This document shows, piece after piece, positions 1-8,889 of a stretch of 64,000 bases of DNA (its first letter is position 1; each line of letters begins with the position of its first letter). A program made the position numbers and the translations under genes. Under the pieces are notes generated by a model, which was not told the origin of the DNA, did not search any database, and saw nothing but the letters and a program-made list of their open reading frames with translations. Source of the stretch: an uncultured Bacteroidales bacterium (GTDB lineage Bacteria; Bacteroidota; Bacteroidia; Bacteroidales; FEN-979); assembly GCA_903916595.1 (NCBI GenBank), contig CAIWXI010000050.1, positions 1 through 64,000 of the forward strand. The letters run 5' to 3'.

Positions 1-672
1 CTGCGAAACTCAGGCGTCAAACCATCTATTACTGCCGGCTACAGCATGGGACTCTATGCAGCGCTCTTTACTTCAGGATCTGTTTCTTTCGAAACCGGAC
101 TTTTGTTTATTCGGAAAGCATACGAAGCCAATCGGAAGCACCTGCCCGGCAAACAATACGGAATGGCCGGAGTTATCGGGCTCAGCGAAAAAGACATCAG
201 TGATATTGCCTCCCGGTTTAACCTGAACCTGGCTCTGGTGAACCGTAACAGCGATTATTCATTTATTGTGGCCGGCAGCAGTTTTCATATCAATGTCTTT
301 CTCCTTAAAGCCCGGGAAGAAGGCGCTCTGCACGCCAGATCGCTGGGTGTGACAATTCCCTATCACACAAACCTGTTGTCGGAAGCTGCAAAAGAATTGT
401 CTGAAACTGTTTACACTGCGGATGTGCATGCTCCCGGAATCCCGCTCATTTCGGTTCTGAACCAGGAGCTGATAAACGACCCGGCCCGGGCAAAAGATGA
501 AGTCGTGAAAAATATTTTCAACCCCTTTAACTGGCTTGCAACCCAGAGGCGTATATTCGACACGGGAATCGGTATATTCACTGAATGTGGCCCTTCATCA
601 GCCCTGCGCAAAAATTCGAAGTTCATCCCCGGCGCCGGGAAGTTCGTTCCCTGGAATGCCTTGCTGAAATAG
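1..672 (+). CDS. Malonyl/acyl-CoA:ACP transacylase-like protein (5' truncated by window edge)
   Basis: The frame is open from base 1, so the start codon lies outside the window; 223 residues remain. The fragment carries the acyltransferase nucleophile elbow GYSMG (Ser at fragment residue 15) near its start. It also has a His at fragment residue 122 in TIPYHTNLL, matching the active-site His of the FabD family, and ECGPSSAL near the end, matching the EVGPG segment. FabD-family enzymes load malonyl (or other acyl) units from CoA onto an acyl carrier protein. The Glu that usually follows the elbow (GHSxGE) is Leu here, so substrate choice may differ from housekeeping FabD. An ACP and an AMP ligase occur 18-20 kb downstream, which suggests a dedicated cluster role. 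It could also be a separated AT domain of a polyketide-type system. Confidence 0.75.
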   Translation: MRNSGVKPSITAGYSMGLYAALFTSGSVSFETGLLFIRKAYEANRKHLPGKQYGMAGVIGLSEKDISDIASRFNLNLALVNRNSDYSFIVAGSSFHINVFLLKAREEGALHARSLGVTIPYHTNLLSEAAKELSETVYTADVHAPGIPLISVLNQELINDPARAKDEVVKNIFNPFNWLATQRRIFDTGIGIFTECGPSSALRKNSKFIPGAGKFVPWNALLK

Positions 673-690
673 CCGCTCGCAGTTTCACAT

Positions 691-791
691 CGCCGCTACG
701 GTGTCACTTATCGGTCGCATCTTTGCGTCGCCGCTACGGTGTCACTTATCGGTCGCATCTTTGCGTCGCGGCTACGGTGTCGCTACGCTCC
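691..791. repeat. Tandem repeat, 38-bp unit, 2.6 copies
   Basis: The unit begins cgccgctacggtgtcactta. Copies lie at 691-728 and 729-766 (identical as read), and a diverged partial third at 767-791. It sits just after the stop codon of the transacylase, between two genes whose 3' ends converge. No open frame or protein signal is supported here. Its GTAGCG/CGCTACG core recurs near the window's right end. Confidence 0.8.
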
Positions 792-863
792 ACCTGAGGC
801 CGCTTACGCAAAATGCTCCCTTCGTTCCACCTGAGGCGGTTTATGTAAACTGCTTCGCTTTTT
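790..863. repeat. Second tandem repeat, diverged 37-bp unit, two copies
   Basis: Two copies begin with ccacctgagg at 790 and 827 and continue with related sequence (cgcttacgcaaaatgct against cggtttatgtaaactgct). They directly follow the 38-bp repeat, so 691-863 is a compact repeat array filling the gap between convergent genes. Confidence 0.6.
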
Positions 864-867
864 ACAC

Positions 868-932
868 TCAACATTGAATTTTGAATTTATTGTTCCGTTC
901 AACATTCTATATTCAATATTCGATATTCATTA
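868..932. repeat. AT-rich degenerate repeat of attcaatattc type
   Basis: The stretch is a run of near-copies of (t)attcaa/cat(a)ttc and related strings, ending at the stop codon of the minus-strand radical SAM gene. I see no open frame and no clear hairpin-plus-T-tract terminator. Taken with the tandem repeats, the whole of 673-929 is repeat sequence without a gene. Confidence 0.5.
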
Positions 933-2270
933 TATGACATCAACGCCTTTCTTAATAAGCCAAAGACTCCCAACTCGTTCGTGGAATTTTTCATACGAAA
1001 GCCGGGTCTTCATCACCGAGTTGAAAAAGTTATATTTACGGTAGTCGTGATCGGTGATCTGATGTTTCACCTGGCTGTAGAACACCGTGCCGGGCATCGG
1101 GGTGAGTATGGTATAACCCGCGTAAACCACGGGATTGCTTGCAGAATATTCTTCCAGCGCTTTAAAATCATCTTCTGAATAATCGTTGGGGATAACGTAA
1201 TTTCCGCGGATCATGATGTCATTGTCGTTAAACACCCTGATCGCTTCTGCAATATCGCTGGCCGGGGAATCTTTACGGTATTTCTTCAACTCCTCATCTC
1301 GGTACGATTCAAATCCGCAGATCACGATCTTCAGTCCGCCTTTCGCCATCTTACGGATGATTCCGGGATGTTTTGCCGCTACATCGGCCCGGATGTCCAT
1401 AACAAAGGTTTTGCTGATCCCTTCTTCAAGTATCCGGTCGAAAAGAGTATTCATAAAACCCAGGTCAACCACTGAATTGGCATCTGCAAAGCGTACTACC
1501 GGATAATCGGGAATTGACTGCAGCTCGGCGATCAGGCTTTCGACTGTTCGCTGGTAGTACTTTCCTTTGAACTGGGGCCAGATGGAGCAAAAGGTACATT
1601 TATACGGACAGCCCAGGGAGGTGAACACATAGGTGCTGGGAAAGGGATTTCCTCCTACTTTGTAGGTGTCTATCCATCGTTTCAGAGGTTCTCTGTCGGG
1701 CATGAGATAACCGGCATTGGCCGCATCGCAGGAAGGAGGCTTGCCGGCGGTACGTTTCAATTCCTTTCCGGTGTTCAGTAAAATACCCGGCACCGATGCC
1801 AGGGAGGCTTTATGTTCCAGCGCTTCCACTACATTCCTGAAAATATGCGCGCTTTGCCCCGGGCAGACCACATCCACCGAAGGGTGAAAACAATCGTAAG
1901 GAAGCAAGGTAGGATGCAGTCCGCCAAGTACAGTAACAATACGGGGATCAGTATTTTTTACTTCCTGAAAAATCTCCCAGGCAAAATACAACTCAGATGT
2001 AATAGCTGTAGTTCCTGCCACATCGGGCCTAAACTCGCTCACCAGCCTGTGTACAAGGCTTGAAAGCGAGGGATGATCAGGCTTCAGGTCAAACTCCCCT
2101 TTGGTGTCGAACAGCAGTACCTCATGATCTTTCAGAGCTGCTGCAACGGTCATCAGACCAAGCGGAGGACCGATAAGTCTCCTGTGAATAAAAGGCCTGG
2201 CTGCATCAGGGGCGAATTCAAGTATTCTGTTCTCTGGGGAGCGAGGGGTATTGATAAGAAGAATTTTCAC
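930..2270 (-). CDS. B12-binding-type radical SAM protein
   Basis: This 446-residue protein has an N-terminal Rossmann-like half (about 1-150) of the cobalamin-binding type, but no DxHxxG motif is visible. A radical SAM core follows, with the [4Fe-4S] ligands Cys221, Cys225 and Cys228 (CPYKCTFC). The layout matches the BchE/HpnP-like class, whose members methylate, cyclise or oxidise unactivated carbons using S-adenosylmethionine. The start is GTG at 2270, because an in-frame TGA lies two codons upstream. The gene is divergent from the GT2-DUF2062 gene, with the promoter region between them. Its location at the edge of the acyl-carrier-protein cluster suggests tailoring of that product; the exact reaction cannot be told from sequence. 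Confidence 0.85.
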   Translation of the reverse strand: MKILLINTPRSPENRILEFAPDAARPFIHRRLIGPPLGLMTVAAALKDHEVLLFDTKGEFDLKPDHPSLSSLVHRLVSEFRPDVAGTTAITSELYFAWEIFQEVKNTDPRIVTVLGGLHPTLLPYDCFHPSVDVVCPGQSAHIFRNVVEALEHKASLASVPGILLNTGKELKRTAGKPPSCDAANAGYLMPDREPLKRWIDTYKVGGNPFPSTYVFTSLGCPYKCTFCSIWPQFKGKYYQRTVESLIAELQSIPDYPVVRFADANSVVDLGFMNTLFDRILEEGISKTFVMDIRADVAAKHPGIIRKMAKGGLKIVICGFESYRDEELKKYRKDSPASDIAEAIRVFNDNDIMIRGNYVIPNDYSEDDFKALEEYSASNPVVYAGYTILTPMPGTVFYSQVKHQITDHDYRKYNFFNSVMKTRLSYEKFHERVGSLWLIKKGVDVI

Positions 2271-2293
2271 CTTTCAAAATTAATGTTTTTTGC

Positions 2294-2301
2294 TATTTTT
2301 G
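2294..2301 (+). promoter_or_regulatory. Bacteroidota -7 box (TATTTTTG) for the biosynthetic run
   Basis: The sequence matches TAnnTTTG exactly. No clear TTTG is seen at the expected upstream spacing, so this is a partial match. It would place the transcript start a few bases downstream, making the ATG at 2332 the first usable start and ruling out the upstream in-frame codon at 2290. A reverse-strand box (TAATTTTG) covers 2282-2275, but it lies only about 5 bp from the GTG of the divergent gene. Confidence 0.5.
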
Positions 2302-2331
2302 TCTAATATCCGGAAAACTATACCACAGCAT

Positions 2332-3522
2332 ATGCAAACCAGGGGGGAAATCCGCCAGAAAATAGCTTATCTCAGATGCTGTGTCATCATTCCGACATAC
2401 AATAACGGGAGTACAATCGCTGAGGTGATTCAGGATGTGATGTCACTCACGAACGACGTGATCGTGGTGAACGATGGTTCCACCGACAATACAGCTGAGA
2501 TCCTGAAGAATATTCCGGCCATCTGCACACTGACTATGCCGGTGAACCGGGGCAAGGGACGGGCGCTGCAGCAGGGATTTGTTCAGGCTATTGGGAAAGG
2601 CTACAACTACGCGATTACAATCGACAGCGACGGGCAACATCGGGCCGCCGACATCCCTTTGTTTCTTGACCTGATTGAGAAGGAGCCTGGCAGTCTGATC
2701 GTAGGTGCAAGAAACATGGACAGACCCGACATTCCCGGATCAAGCCGCTTTGGACATAAATTTTCTATTTTCTGGTTCAGGGTTGAAACGGGTCTGAAAA
2801 TTGCTGATGTTCAAACGGGTTTTCGTCTCTACCCTCTTGACAAGATAAAAGAAATCGGTAAGCTTCATACCGGTAAATATGAATTTGAGGTGGAGATCCT
2901 TGTACGACTTGCCTGGAAGGGAGTGAAAATTCTGTCGGTGCCTATCGATGTGTATTATGCACCCGCCGAAAGCAGGGTCTCGCATTTCAGGAAAGGACCT
3001 GATTTCTTCAGGACCAGCATACTGAATGCCATTCTCGTGTTTATGGCGCTGCTGGTAGTGAGACCTTTTCTTTTCGTGAAAGGACTGAAAAATAAATCGC
3101 TTAAGGGCTTTATCAGGGAATACGTGATCGATACCTCCGATTCGAATGAAAGGATCGCACTTTCGGTCATGCTGGGCGTGTTTCTCGGGGTCTTACCCGT
3201 TTGGGGATGGCAGATGGTGGCCGCTTTCGGCCTTGCGCATCTGCTCAGGTTGAACAAATTCATCACCGTGTCCTCCTCCAACATCAGTATTCCTCCTATG
3301 CTTCCACTGGTGTTGTATTTAAGTTATATTACCGGCGGATGGGTTCTCGGGTCAGAAACCTCCCCTCTGCACTATTCGTCGGGGTTTGATTATCAGTGGA
3401 TCAAAGCAAACCTAGTTCAGTATCTCGTGGGAAGCCTTGTTTTTGGCAGTATGCTGTCGGTCTCTCTCAGCAGCATCACCTACCTGCTGCTCAGGATCTT
3501 CAGAAAATCAAAACAGGCCTGA
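2332..3522 (+). CDS. Glycosyltransferase family 2 with C-terminal DUF2062 domain
   Basis: This 396-residue inner-membrane protein starts at ATG 2332, chosen because the candidate -7 box at 2294-2301 lies between the longer start (2290) and this one. Residues about 15-230 are a GT-A domain of the dolichol-phosphate-mannose-synthase type, with IPTYNN, VVNDGSTDNT, the metal-binding DSDGQH and the acceptor-region QTGFRLYP. The C-terminal third is hydrophobic and carries the DUF2062 signature (GVFLGVLPVWGWQ). GT2-DUF2062 fusions are often found in Bacteroidota clusters for aryl-polyene- or flexirubin-like lipids; I infer that it glycosylates a lipid intermediate at the inner membrane. It is followed after 1 bp by the MMPL fusion gene, so the two are probably cotranscribed. 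Confidence 0.85.
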   Translation: MQTRGEIRQKIAYLRCCVIIPTYNNGSTIAEVIQDVMSLTNDVIVVNDGSTDNTAEILKNIPAICTLTMPVNRGKGRALQQGFVQAIGKGYNYAITIDSDGQHRAADIPLFLDLIEKEPGSLIVGARNMDRPDIPGSSRFGHKFSIFWFRVETGLKIADVQTGFRLYPLDKIKEIGKLHTGKYEFEVEILVRLAWKGVKILSVPIDVYYAPAESRVSHFRKGPDFFRTSILNAILVFMALLVVRPFLFVKGLKNKSLKGFIREYVIDTSDSNERIALSVMLGVFLGVLPVWGWQMVAAFGLAHLLRLNKFITVSSSNISIPPMLPLVLYLSYITGGWVLGSETSPLHYSSGFDYQWIKANLVQYLVGSLVFGSMLSVSLSSITYLLLRIFRKSKQA

Positions 3523-3523
3523 G

Positions 3524-6500
3524 ATGTCCACACTTTTTATTTATATCTATACCTTATTTCAAAAGAGAAGATGGCTGTTCTATCTGATCCTTGCTGCATG
3601 CTTTCTTTTTATCATCCCTGGCCTAAAAAAGATACGGTTTGTTGAAGACATCACGGGAACTTCCTCCAAAAGAGCGAAAAAAAACCTGTTTGAACATGTG
3701 GTGAACAACTTCCGGTTTGCCGAACGACTGGTGATCACCATATCTTGTGAAGAAACTTCAGGGGCTTGCACTGAGGACTCTCTATGCCTTACTGCAGATT
3801 CGCTGGCAGAGGCCATTGAAACAGGATGCAAAGAGTATATAAGCAAGATGTTCTATAAACCGGATGACTCGCTTTTTCCACAGCTTATGAGCTGCACCGG
3901 TGAATACCTGCCGTTGTTTCTTGAAGAAGGTGATTATAGGCGTATCGATACCATCACATCCGCAGTTAATATTGAGAAGGCGATAAGGAAAGATTACCGT
4001 CAGCTTTTGACGCCCGCTTCCGCTGCGATCAGGAAACAGCTGCTTTCTGATCCTCTGGGGATTCAGGGACTTGCATTAAAGAAACTTCAGACCCTGCAGG
4101 GTAGTGAGCAGTATGAATCGTACAATGGCTATATACTGAGCAAAGACCACCGCCGGCTGCTAATGTTTATCACCCCTTCAAACCCGCCGGGAGAAACGCG
4201 GAAGAACGGGGAGTTCCTGAAAAAGCTGGATCAGATTCTGGATCAAAAGGTCAATTCACAGAAGGGCTTAAGGGCTGAGTATTTCGGGGCGGCTGCGGTG
4301 GCTGTAGGCAACGCGGAACGTCTGAAGAAAGATATCATGCTTACGGTTCTGATTGCCTTCCTTGCGATCTTTCTGCTGCTGGGCTTATATTTCAGATCGG
4401 CTCTGGTGCCTCTGTTTGGCTTGCTGCCGGCGGTTTTCGGTGGCGGACTGGCGATTGCCATACTGGCTATGGTGAAAGGTTCCGTATCGGCCATCGCGCT
4501 TGGGATAGGCTCGGTTATACTGGGGCTGATCATCGATTATTCCCTGTACCTGATAAACCAGTACAGGAAGTGCGGCGATGTAAAACAGACCCTCAGGGAA
4601 ATGTCGCAAAGCATTGTGGTTTGTGCCATTACATCGGCCGGGGCCTTTCTTTGCCTTGTTTTTCTTGAATCCAGCGTACTTCATGACCTGGGATGGTTTG
4701 CCTCTTTAAGTGTTGCCGGTGCTTCACTCTTTGCCCTGGTCTTTCTTCCCCAGATGTTTTCGGAACGTTTCCGTGAAAAACGGCCTTCAAAGTTCTCGGT
4801 TTTTATAGACCGTATCGGGAGCATACAGTTCGAAAAAAATATTCCGCTCCTGATTGCTTTAACCTTGCTTTGCCTGGCAAGTCTGTTCTTTTTCAGGAAG
4901 GCCGGTTTTGAAACGGACATGAATACCCTGAATTATATGCAGCCGGGTTTACGTGAAGCAGGAAAAAACCTCGACAGTTTATCAAGCGGAAACCTGAAAA
5001 ACATATATGTTGTGGCGACCGGTGAAAACCGCGAAGAAGCTCTCAGGCTGAACGAGCACATACAGTCACGGCTTGACCTTCTGTATAAAAGTGGAACCGT
5101 CGCGGGCGTTTCGGGGATCCGTACCCTGCTACTATCCGATTCGCTTACCATGAGACGGCTTGATACATGGAAAACATATTTTTTGCCTCAAAAACAACAA
5201 GACCTGAGCCGGGAAGTCGACCAGGCCGCATCAGCCACAGGGTTTACAGCCGGGGCCTTCAGCGGATTTGGAAAAATGATGGCAAAACCATACGGCCCTA
5301 TGCCTGACAGTCTCAAATCAAAGCTCGGACAAGCCTTGTTTTCGGAATGGCTGAATGAACAAACCTCAATGGTTATGATCACCTGCATAGCAAAAGTTAA
5401 ACCTGTAAATATTGCTAAGGTATATCATGAATTCAGTATGATGCCCGGTGTTGTAGTCTTTGACCGCCAGAAACTCACCGACCTCTTTGTTCAGAGCGTA
5501 AGGCGGGATTTCGACAGACTGGTTTTACTTTCTATGCTGTTTGTAAGCCTCCTCTTATGGTTTGCTTTCGGGCGCATAGAACTCGCCCTGTTCACGGCCG
5601 TTCCGATGTACCTCTCCTGGCTCATAACCCTTGGATTTATGGGAGCCACCGGGATACGTTTCAATATTTTTAATATCATTATTTCATCATTTATCTTCGG
5701 CCTGGGTGTCGATTACAGCATCCTGATGATGCGGGGTTTCATGCAGGACTATAAATACGGTACTCAGAACATCTCATCATACAGGGTGTCGATACTCTTA
5801 TCGTCGGCCACGACCCTGTTCGGAGTCGCCGCCCTCTTCACAGCAAAGCATCCGGCGCTGAGCTCAATCGCCCTGATCTCAGTGTTCGGAATACTGGTTC
5901 TTGTCCTGATCACCCTCAGCATTCAGCCCATGATCGCGGGCTGGTTCATGGGCGACAGGCTACGTAAAAGAACTTTCCCGATCACAGCGAGAATATTCGT
6001 AAAAACCATGATCACCTGGTTCAACATCGTGTTTATTGCCATGATCCTTACCGTAATGGGCACCTTGATTTATTACTTGCTTCCGGTAAGGCGTAAATGG
6101 AAGGAAAATGCTTTTCACCGGATGTTTTGCGGGCTTTCACGATTTTATATATTCCTCTCGCTGCCCGATCGCTCACTCTGTAATCGGTATGGAGAGGACT
6201 TTAAAAAACCCGCCGTGATTATCAGCAACCATCAGTCGCTGATCGAAACGCCGGCTTTGCTCAGACTGTATCCGAAAATCATCATCCTTACCCGGACCTG
6301 GGTTCATGATTCGATTGTATTCGGACCTATTGCCAGGCTCGCAAGTTTTTATAACGTAGATCAAGGACTCGATGCCATCATGGATAAGCTAAGAGAGAAA
6401 GTCAGTCAGGGCTACTCAATCCTGGTCTTTCCGGAGGCTCACCGTTCAAAAGATCAGTCGATACAGAGATTCCACAGAGGGGCTTTTTATCTCGCACAGC

Positions 6501-7393
6501 ATTTAGACCTCGACATACTGCCCTTGATGATGTTCGGAACCGGTGAATTTCTTGAACGCGGAGATTTCTGGGGAAGGCCTAACGGCTTCAGGCAAAAGAT
6601 CTTTAAAAGGATCACTGCGGATGACATTTCGTTTGGTACAACCTATCAGGAGAGGTCAAAAGCCATCCGCAGATACTATATACTTGAATATGAACGTTTC
6701 CGTGCCGAAGAAGGCAATGCTTCCCATTACCGGCGGCTGCTCAGCCTGAATTATATTTATAAAGGCCCTCTGCTGGAATGGTATATGAGGATCAAACTGA
6801 GGCTTGAACAGAATTATCAGCTTTTGAATGAGCATGTCCCCCGGCAGGGCGATATACTGGATCTGGGCTGTGGATATGGCATTGTAAGCTATATGCTGGC
6901 TCTCACATCCATCCACAGAAACATTACCGGCATTGATTTTGACAATGAAAAAATCAGGGTTGCTGATGGCGGATTCCTGAAATCGCCACGGATAAATTTT
7001 ATTACTGCCGATATCATGACCTTTGACTTTTTGCCGAAAGACTGTATTATTCTGAGCGATGTACTTCATTATATTCAGCCTGCTGACCAGGAACAGCTGT
7101 TAGTGAAATGTATGTCAAACCTGAGACCGGGAGGAATGATATTAATCCGCGATGCCGATGAAAGCCGGGCTGGACATCATTCCCGTGCAAGGCTTACCGA
7201 ATGGTTCTCTACCGGCATGAAGTTTAACAAGACCAGTGAGGAGACAGCCAGACTGCATTTTCTTTCAACGGCCGGTTTAGAACGGATTGCTTTGGCAGCA
7301 GGGTTCAGCCTGGAAATCATCGGTTCCAAAACCTATAGTTCAAACACGTATTATCTTCTGAAAAGAAAATCCCCGACAGCTCTGAAAGCATGA
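3524..7393 (+). CDS. MMPL/RND-type lipid exporter fused to acyltransferase and SAM methyltransferase
   Basis: This 1289-residue protein starts at ATG 3524, 1 bp after the previous stop; an earlier in-frame start would overlap the upstream gene by 86 bp. Residues about 1-840 form a two-fold MMPL/RND permease: each half has a large periplasmic loop and several membrane segments, including GIGSVILGLIIDYSLYLIN and IFGLGVDYSILMM, with the conserved GxxxDY motifs. Residues about 890-1060 are a PlsC/LPLAT acyltransferase with NHQSLIE (His903, Glu908) and FPEAHRS from residue 969. The canonical HX4D is HX4E here. Residues about 1095-1240 are a class I methyltransferase with DLGCGYG (1113-1119). MMPL proteins export lipids, so the fusion couples acyl transfer and methylation to export. 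It overlaps the next gene by ATGA. Confidence 0.9.
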   Translation: MSTLFIYIYTLFQKRRWLFYLILAACFLFIIPGLKKIRFVEDITGTSSKRAKKNLFEHVVNNFRFAERLVITISCEETSGACTEDSLCLTADSLAEAIETGCKEYISKMFYKPDDSLFPQLMSCTGEYLPLFLEEGDYRRIDTITSAVNIEKAIRKDYRQLLTPASAAIRKQLLSDPLGIQGLALKKLQTLQGSEQYESYNGYILSKDHRRLLMFITPSNPPGETRKNGEFLKKLDQILDQKVNSQKGLRAEYFGAAAVAVGNAERLKKDIMLTVLIAFLAIFLLLGLYFRSALVPLFGLLPAVFGGGLAIAILAMVKGSVSAIALGIGSVILGLIIDYSLYLINQYRKCGDVKQTLREMSQSIVVCAITSAGAFLCLVFLESSVLHDLGWFASLSVAGASLFALVFLPQMFSERFREKRPSKFSVFIDRIGSIQFEKNIPLLIALTLLCLASLFFFRKAGFETDMNTLNYMQPGLREAGKNLDSLSSGNLKNIYVVATGENREEALRLNEHIQSRLDLLYKSGTVAGVSGIRTLLLSDSLTMRRLDTWKTYFLPQKQQDLSREVDQAASATGFTAGAFSGFGKMMAKPYGPMPDSLKSKLGQALFSEWLNEQTSMVMITCIAKVKPVNIAKVYHEFSMMPGVVVFDRQKLTDLFVQSVRRDFDRLVLLSMLFVSLLLWFAFGRIELALFTAVPMYLSWLITLGFMGATGIRFNIFNIIISSFIFGLGVDYSILMMRGFMQDYKYGTQNISSYRVSILLSSATTLFGVAALFTAKHPALSSIALISVFGILVLVLITLSIQPMIAGWFMGDRLRKRTFPITARIFVKTMITWFNIVFIAMILTVMGTLIYYLLPVRRKWKENAFHRMFCGLSRFYIFLSLPDRSLCNRYGEDFKKPAVIISNHQSLIETPALLRLYPKIIILTRTWVHDSIVFGPIARLASFYNVDQGLDAIMDKLREKVSQGYSILVFPEAHRSKDQSIQRFHRGAFYLAQHLDLDILPLMMFGTGEFLERGDFWGRPNGFRQKIFKRITADDISFGTTYQERSKAIRRYYILEYERFRAEEGNASHYRRLLSLNYIYKGPLLEWYMRIKLRLEQNYQLLNEHVPRQGDILDLGCGYGIVSYMLALTSIHRNITGIDFDNEKIRVADGGFLKSPRINFITADIMTFDFLPKDCIILSDVLHYIQPADQEQLLVKCMSNLRPGGMILIRDADESRAGHHSRARLTEWFSTGMKFNKTSEETARLHFLSTAGLERIALAAGFSLEIIGSKTYSSNTYYLLKRKSPTALKA

Positions 7394-8889
7394 ACCGTTA
7401 TGACGTAATAATTATCGGATCGGGGCTTGGCAGCCTGCTATGTGGTTACATCCTGAGCAAGGAAGGCTTCAGCGTTTGTATTCTCGAGAAGCACTCTGTT
7501 ACAGGCGGTTGTTTGCAGAGTTTCAGAAGAGGGGACAACACCTTCGACACCGGCATTCATTATATCGGTAGTATGTTGCCGGACCAGACACTTCACTCCT
7601 ACTGGAAATATTTCGGTCTGTCACAAACACTGGATCTGGAACGTATGAATGGTGATGGCTTTGATGTGATCTCTATGGATGGCAGGGATTACAGGCTTGC
7701 CCAGGGTTTTGATAATTTCGTTGACCAGCTGGCCGTGGATTTTCCATCATCCGGCGATTTCCTGAAACTCTATGTCACAGCCATTAAAGATACCGTATCG
7801 GCCTTTCCTTTGTATAATTTTGAACTGACCGACAACCCGGCCAAAACTACCTGGATGGGAACCAATGCCTGGGATTTTATGAGTTCGCTGGCCGGTGACA
7901 GTGCAGAAAACCGAAGGTTGCTGGAAGTTCTTTCGGGAAATAATTTTTTATATGCCGGACGTAAATCATCTACCCCATGGCATCAGCTTGCCCTCATCAA
8001 CCATTCGTTTATAAGCAGTGCCTGGAGGCTGAAACAAGGCAGCATGCAAATTGCCGAACATCTCATTTCATCAATAACGGCCCATGGAGGCAGAGTCTTA
8101 ACCAGGACCGAAGTAAAAAAGATATCCCCTTTAAAAGACAAGTTCCAGGTCAGTGCCACGGGAGATGAGATGTTCGTTGCAAGCCGCATCATTGCAGGAA
8201 TTCATCCGCAATCAGCCATCAGCATACTTGAACCCTCCATAGTCAAACGGTCTTTCCACTCAAGGATCATGAGTATGGAAAATACGGTCTCATCGTTCGG
8301 ACTCTATCTCGGGCTGAAACCAGGCCGTTTTCCTTACCTTGATTATAACCTGTATTATCATGCCGGCAAGGATGCCTGGGCCGGCCCTAAATGCAAGGCA
8401 AATGAATGGCCCGGGATGTATTTCATGTATACTCCTGCCTCTGCAAAACAAGGGGATCATACAACGGCCCTTTGCATTTTATCATATATGCAATTCGATG
8501 AAGTAAAAAACTGGGAAAACACAGGCAAAGGAAAGCGTGGACTGGATTACACGGCGTTTAAAAATGAAAGGGCCGAAAAATTACTAACGCTTGTTGAACG
8601 AAAATTCCCGGAAATACGTTCTGTAATAAACTCCATGGAAATTTCAACTCCTCTCACCTGGTGCGATTATACCGGCACTCCCCAGGGTTCTATGTACGGG
8701 ATCAGGAAGGAATCGGGAAATTATCTGAAAACAATGATATTGCCACGTACCAAGATACCCGGTTTTTATTTTACAGGCCAGAACCTGAATTTGCATGGGG
8801 CTCCTGGCGTCACCATAAGCGCCATCATGACCTGCTCGGAAATACTGGGACTTGATTACTTGTTTAAAAAGATACGTGATGCACAATAG
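7390..8889 (+). CDS. CrtI/phytoene-desaturase-like FAD-dependent oxidoreductase
   Basis: This 499-residue protein begins with the dinucleotide-binding signature DVIIIGSGLGS, then an EKH segment and GGCLQSF. Its C-terminal FAD-contact region ends FYFTGQNLNLHGAPGV. This is the amine-oxidase/CrtI/retinol-saturase fold. Family members desaturate, isomerise or saturate polyene chains. No other carotenoid genes are present nearby, so a substrate from this cluster (an acyl or polyene chain) is more likely than phytoene. It overlaps the preceding gene by 4 bp (ATGA) and the following one by 11 bp, indicating translational coupling. Confidence 0.85.
   Translation: MNRYDVIIIGSGLGSLLCGYILSKEGFSVCILEKHSVTGGCLQSFRRGDNTFDTGIHYIGSMLPDQTLHSYWKYFGLSQTLDLERMNGDGFDVISMDGRDYRLAQGFDNFVDQLAVDFPSSGDFLKLYVTAIKDTVSAFPLYNFELTDNPAKTTWMGTNAWDFMSSLAGDSAENRRLLEVLSGNNFLYAGRKSSTPWHQLALINHSFISSAWRLKQGSMQIAEHLISSITAHGGRVLTRTEVKKISPLKDKFQVSATGDEMFVASRIIAGIHPQSAISILEPSIVKRSFHSRIMSMENTVSSFGLYLGLKPGRFPYLDYNLYYHAGKDAWAGPKCKANEWPGMYFMYTPASAKQGDHTTALCILSYMQFDEVKNWENTGKGKRGLDYTAFKNERAEKLLTLVERKFPEIRSVINSMEISTPLTWCDYTGTPQGSMYGIRKESGNYLKTMILPRTKIPGFYFTGQNLNLHGAPGVTISAIMTCSEILGLDYLFKKIRDAQ

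Noticed and set aside
585-797. Open frame covering the end of the transacylase and the tandem repeats
   Set aside because: It runs in another frame of a real gene and continues through repeat DNA; the translation has no protein pattern.
2290-2331. Longer in-frame start for the GT2-DUF2062 gene
   Set aside because: The -7 box at 2294-2301 lies downstream of this codon, and the extra residues do not belong to the glycosyltransferase fold.
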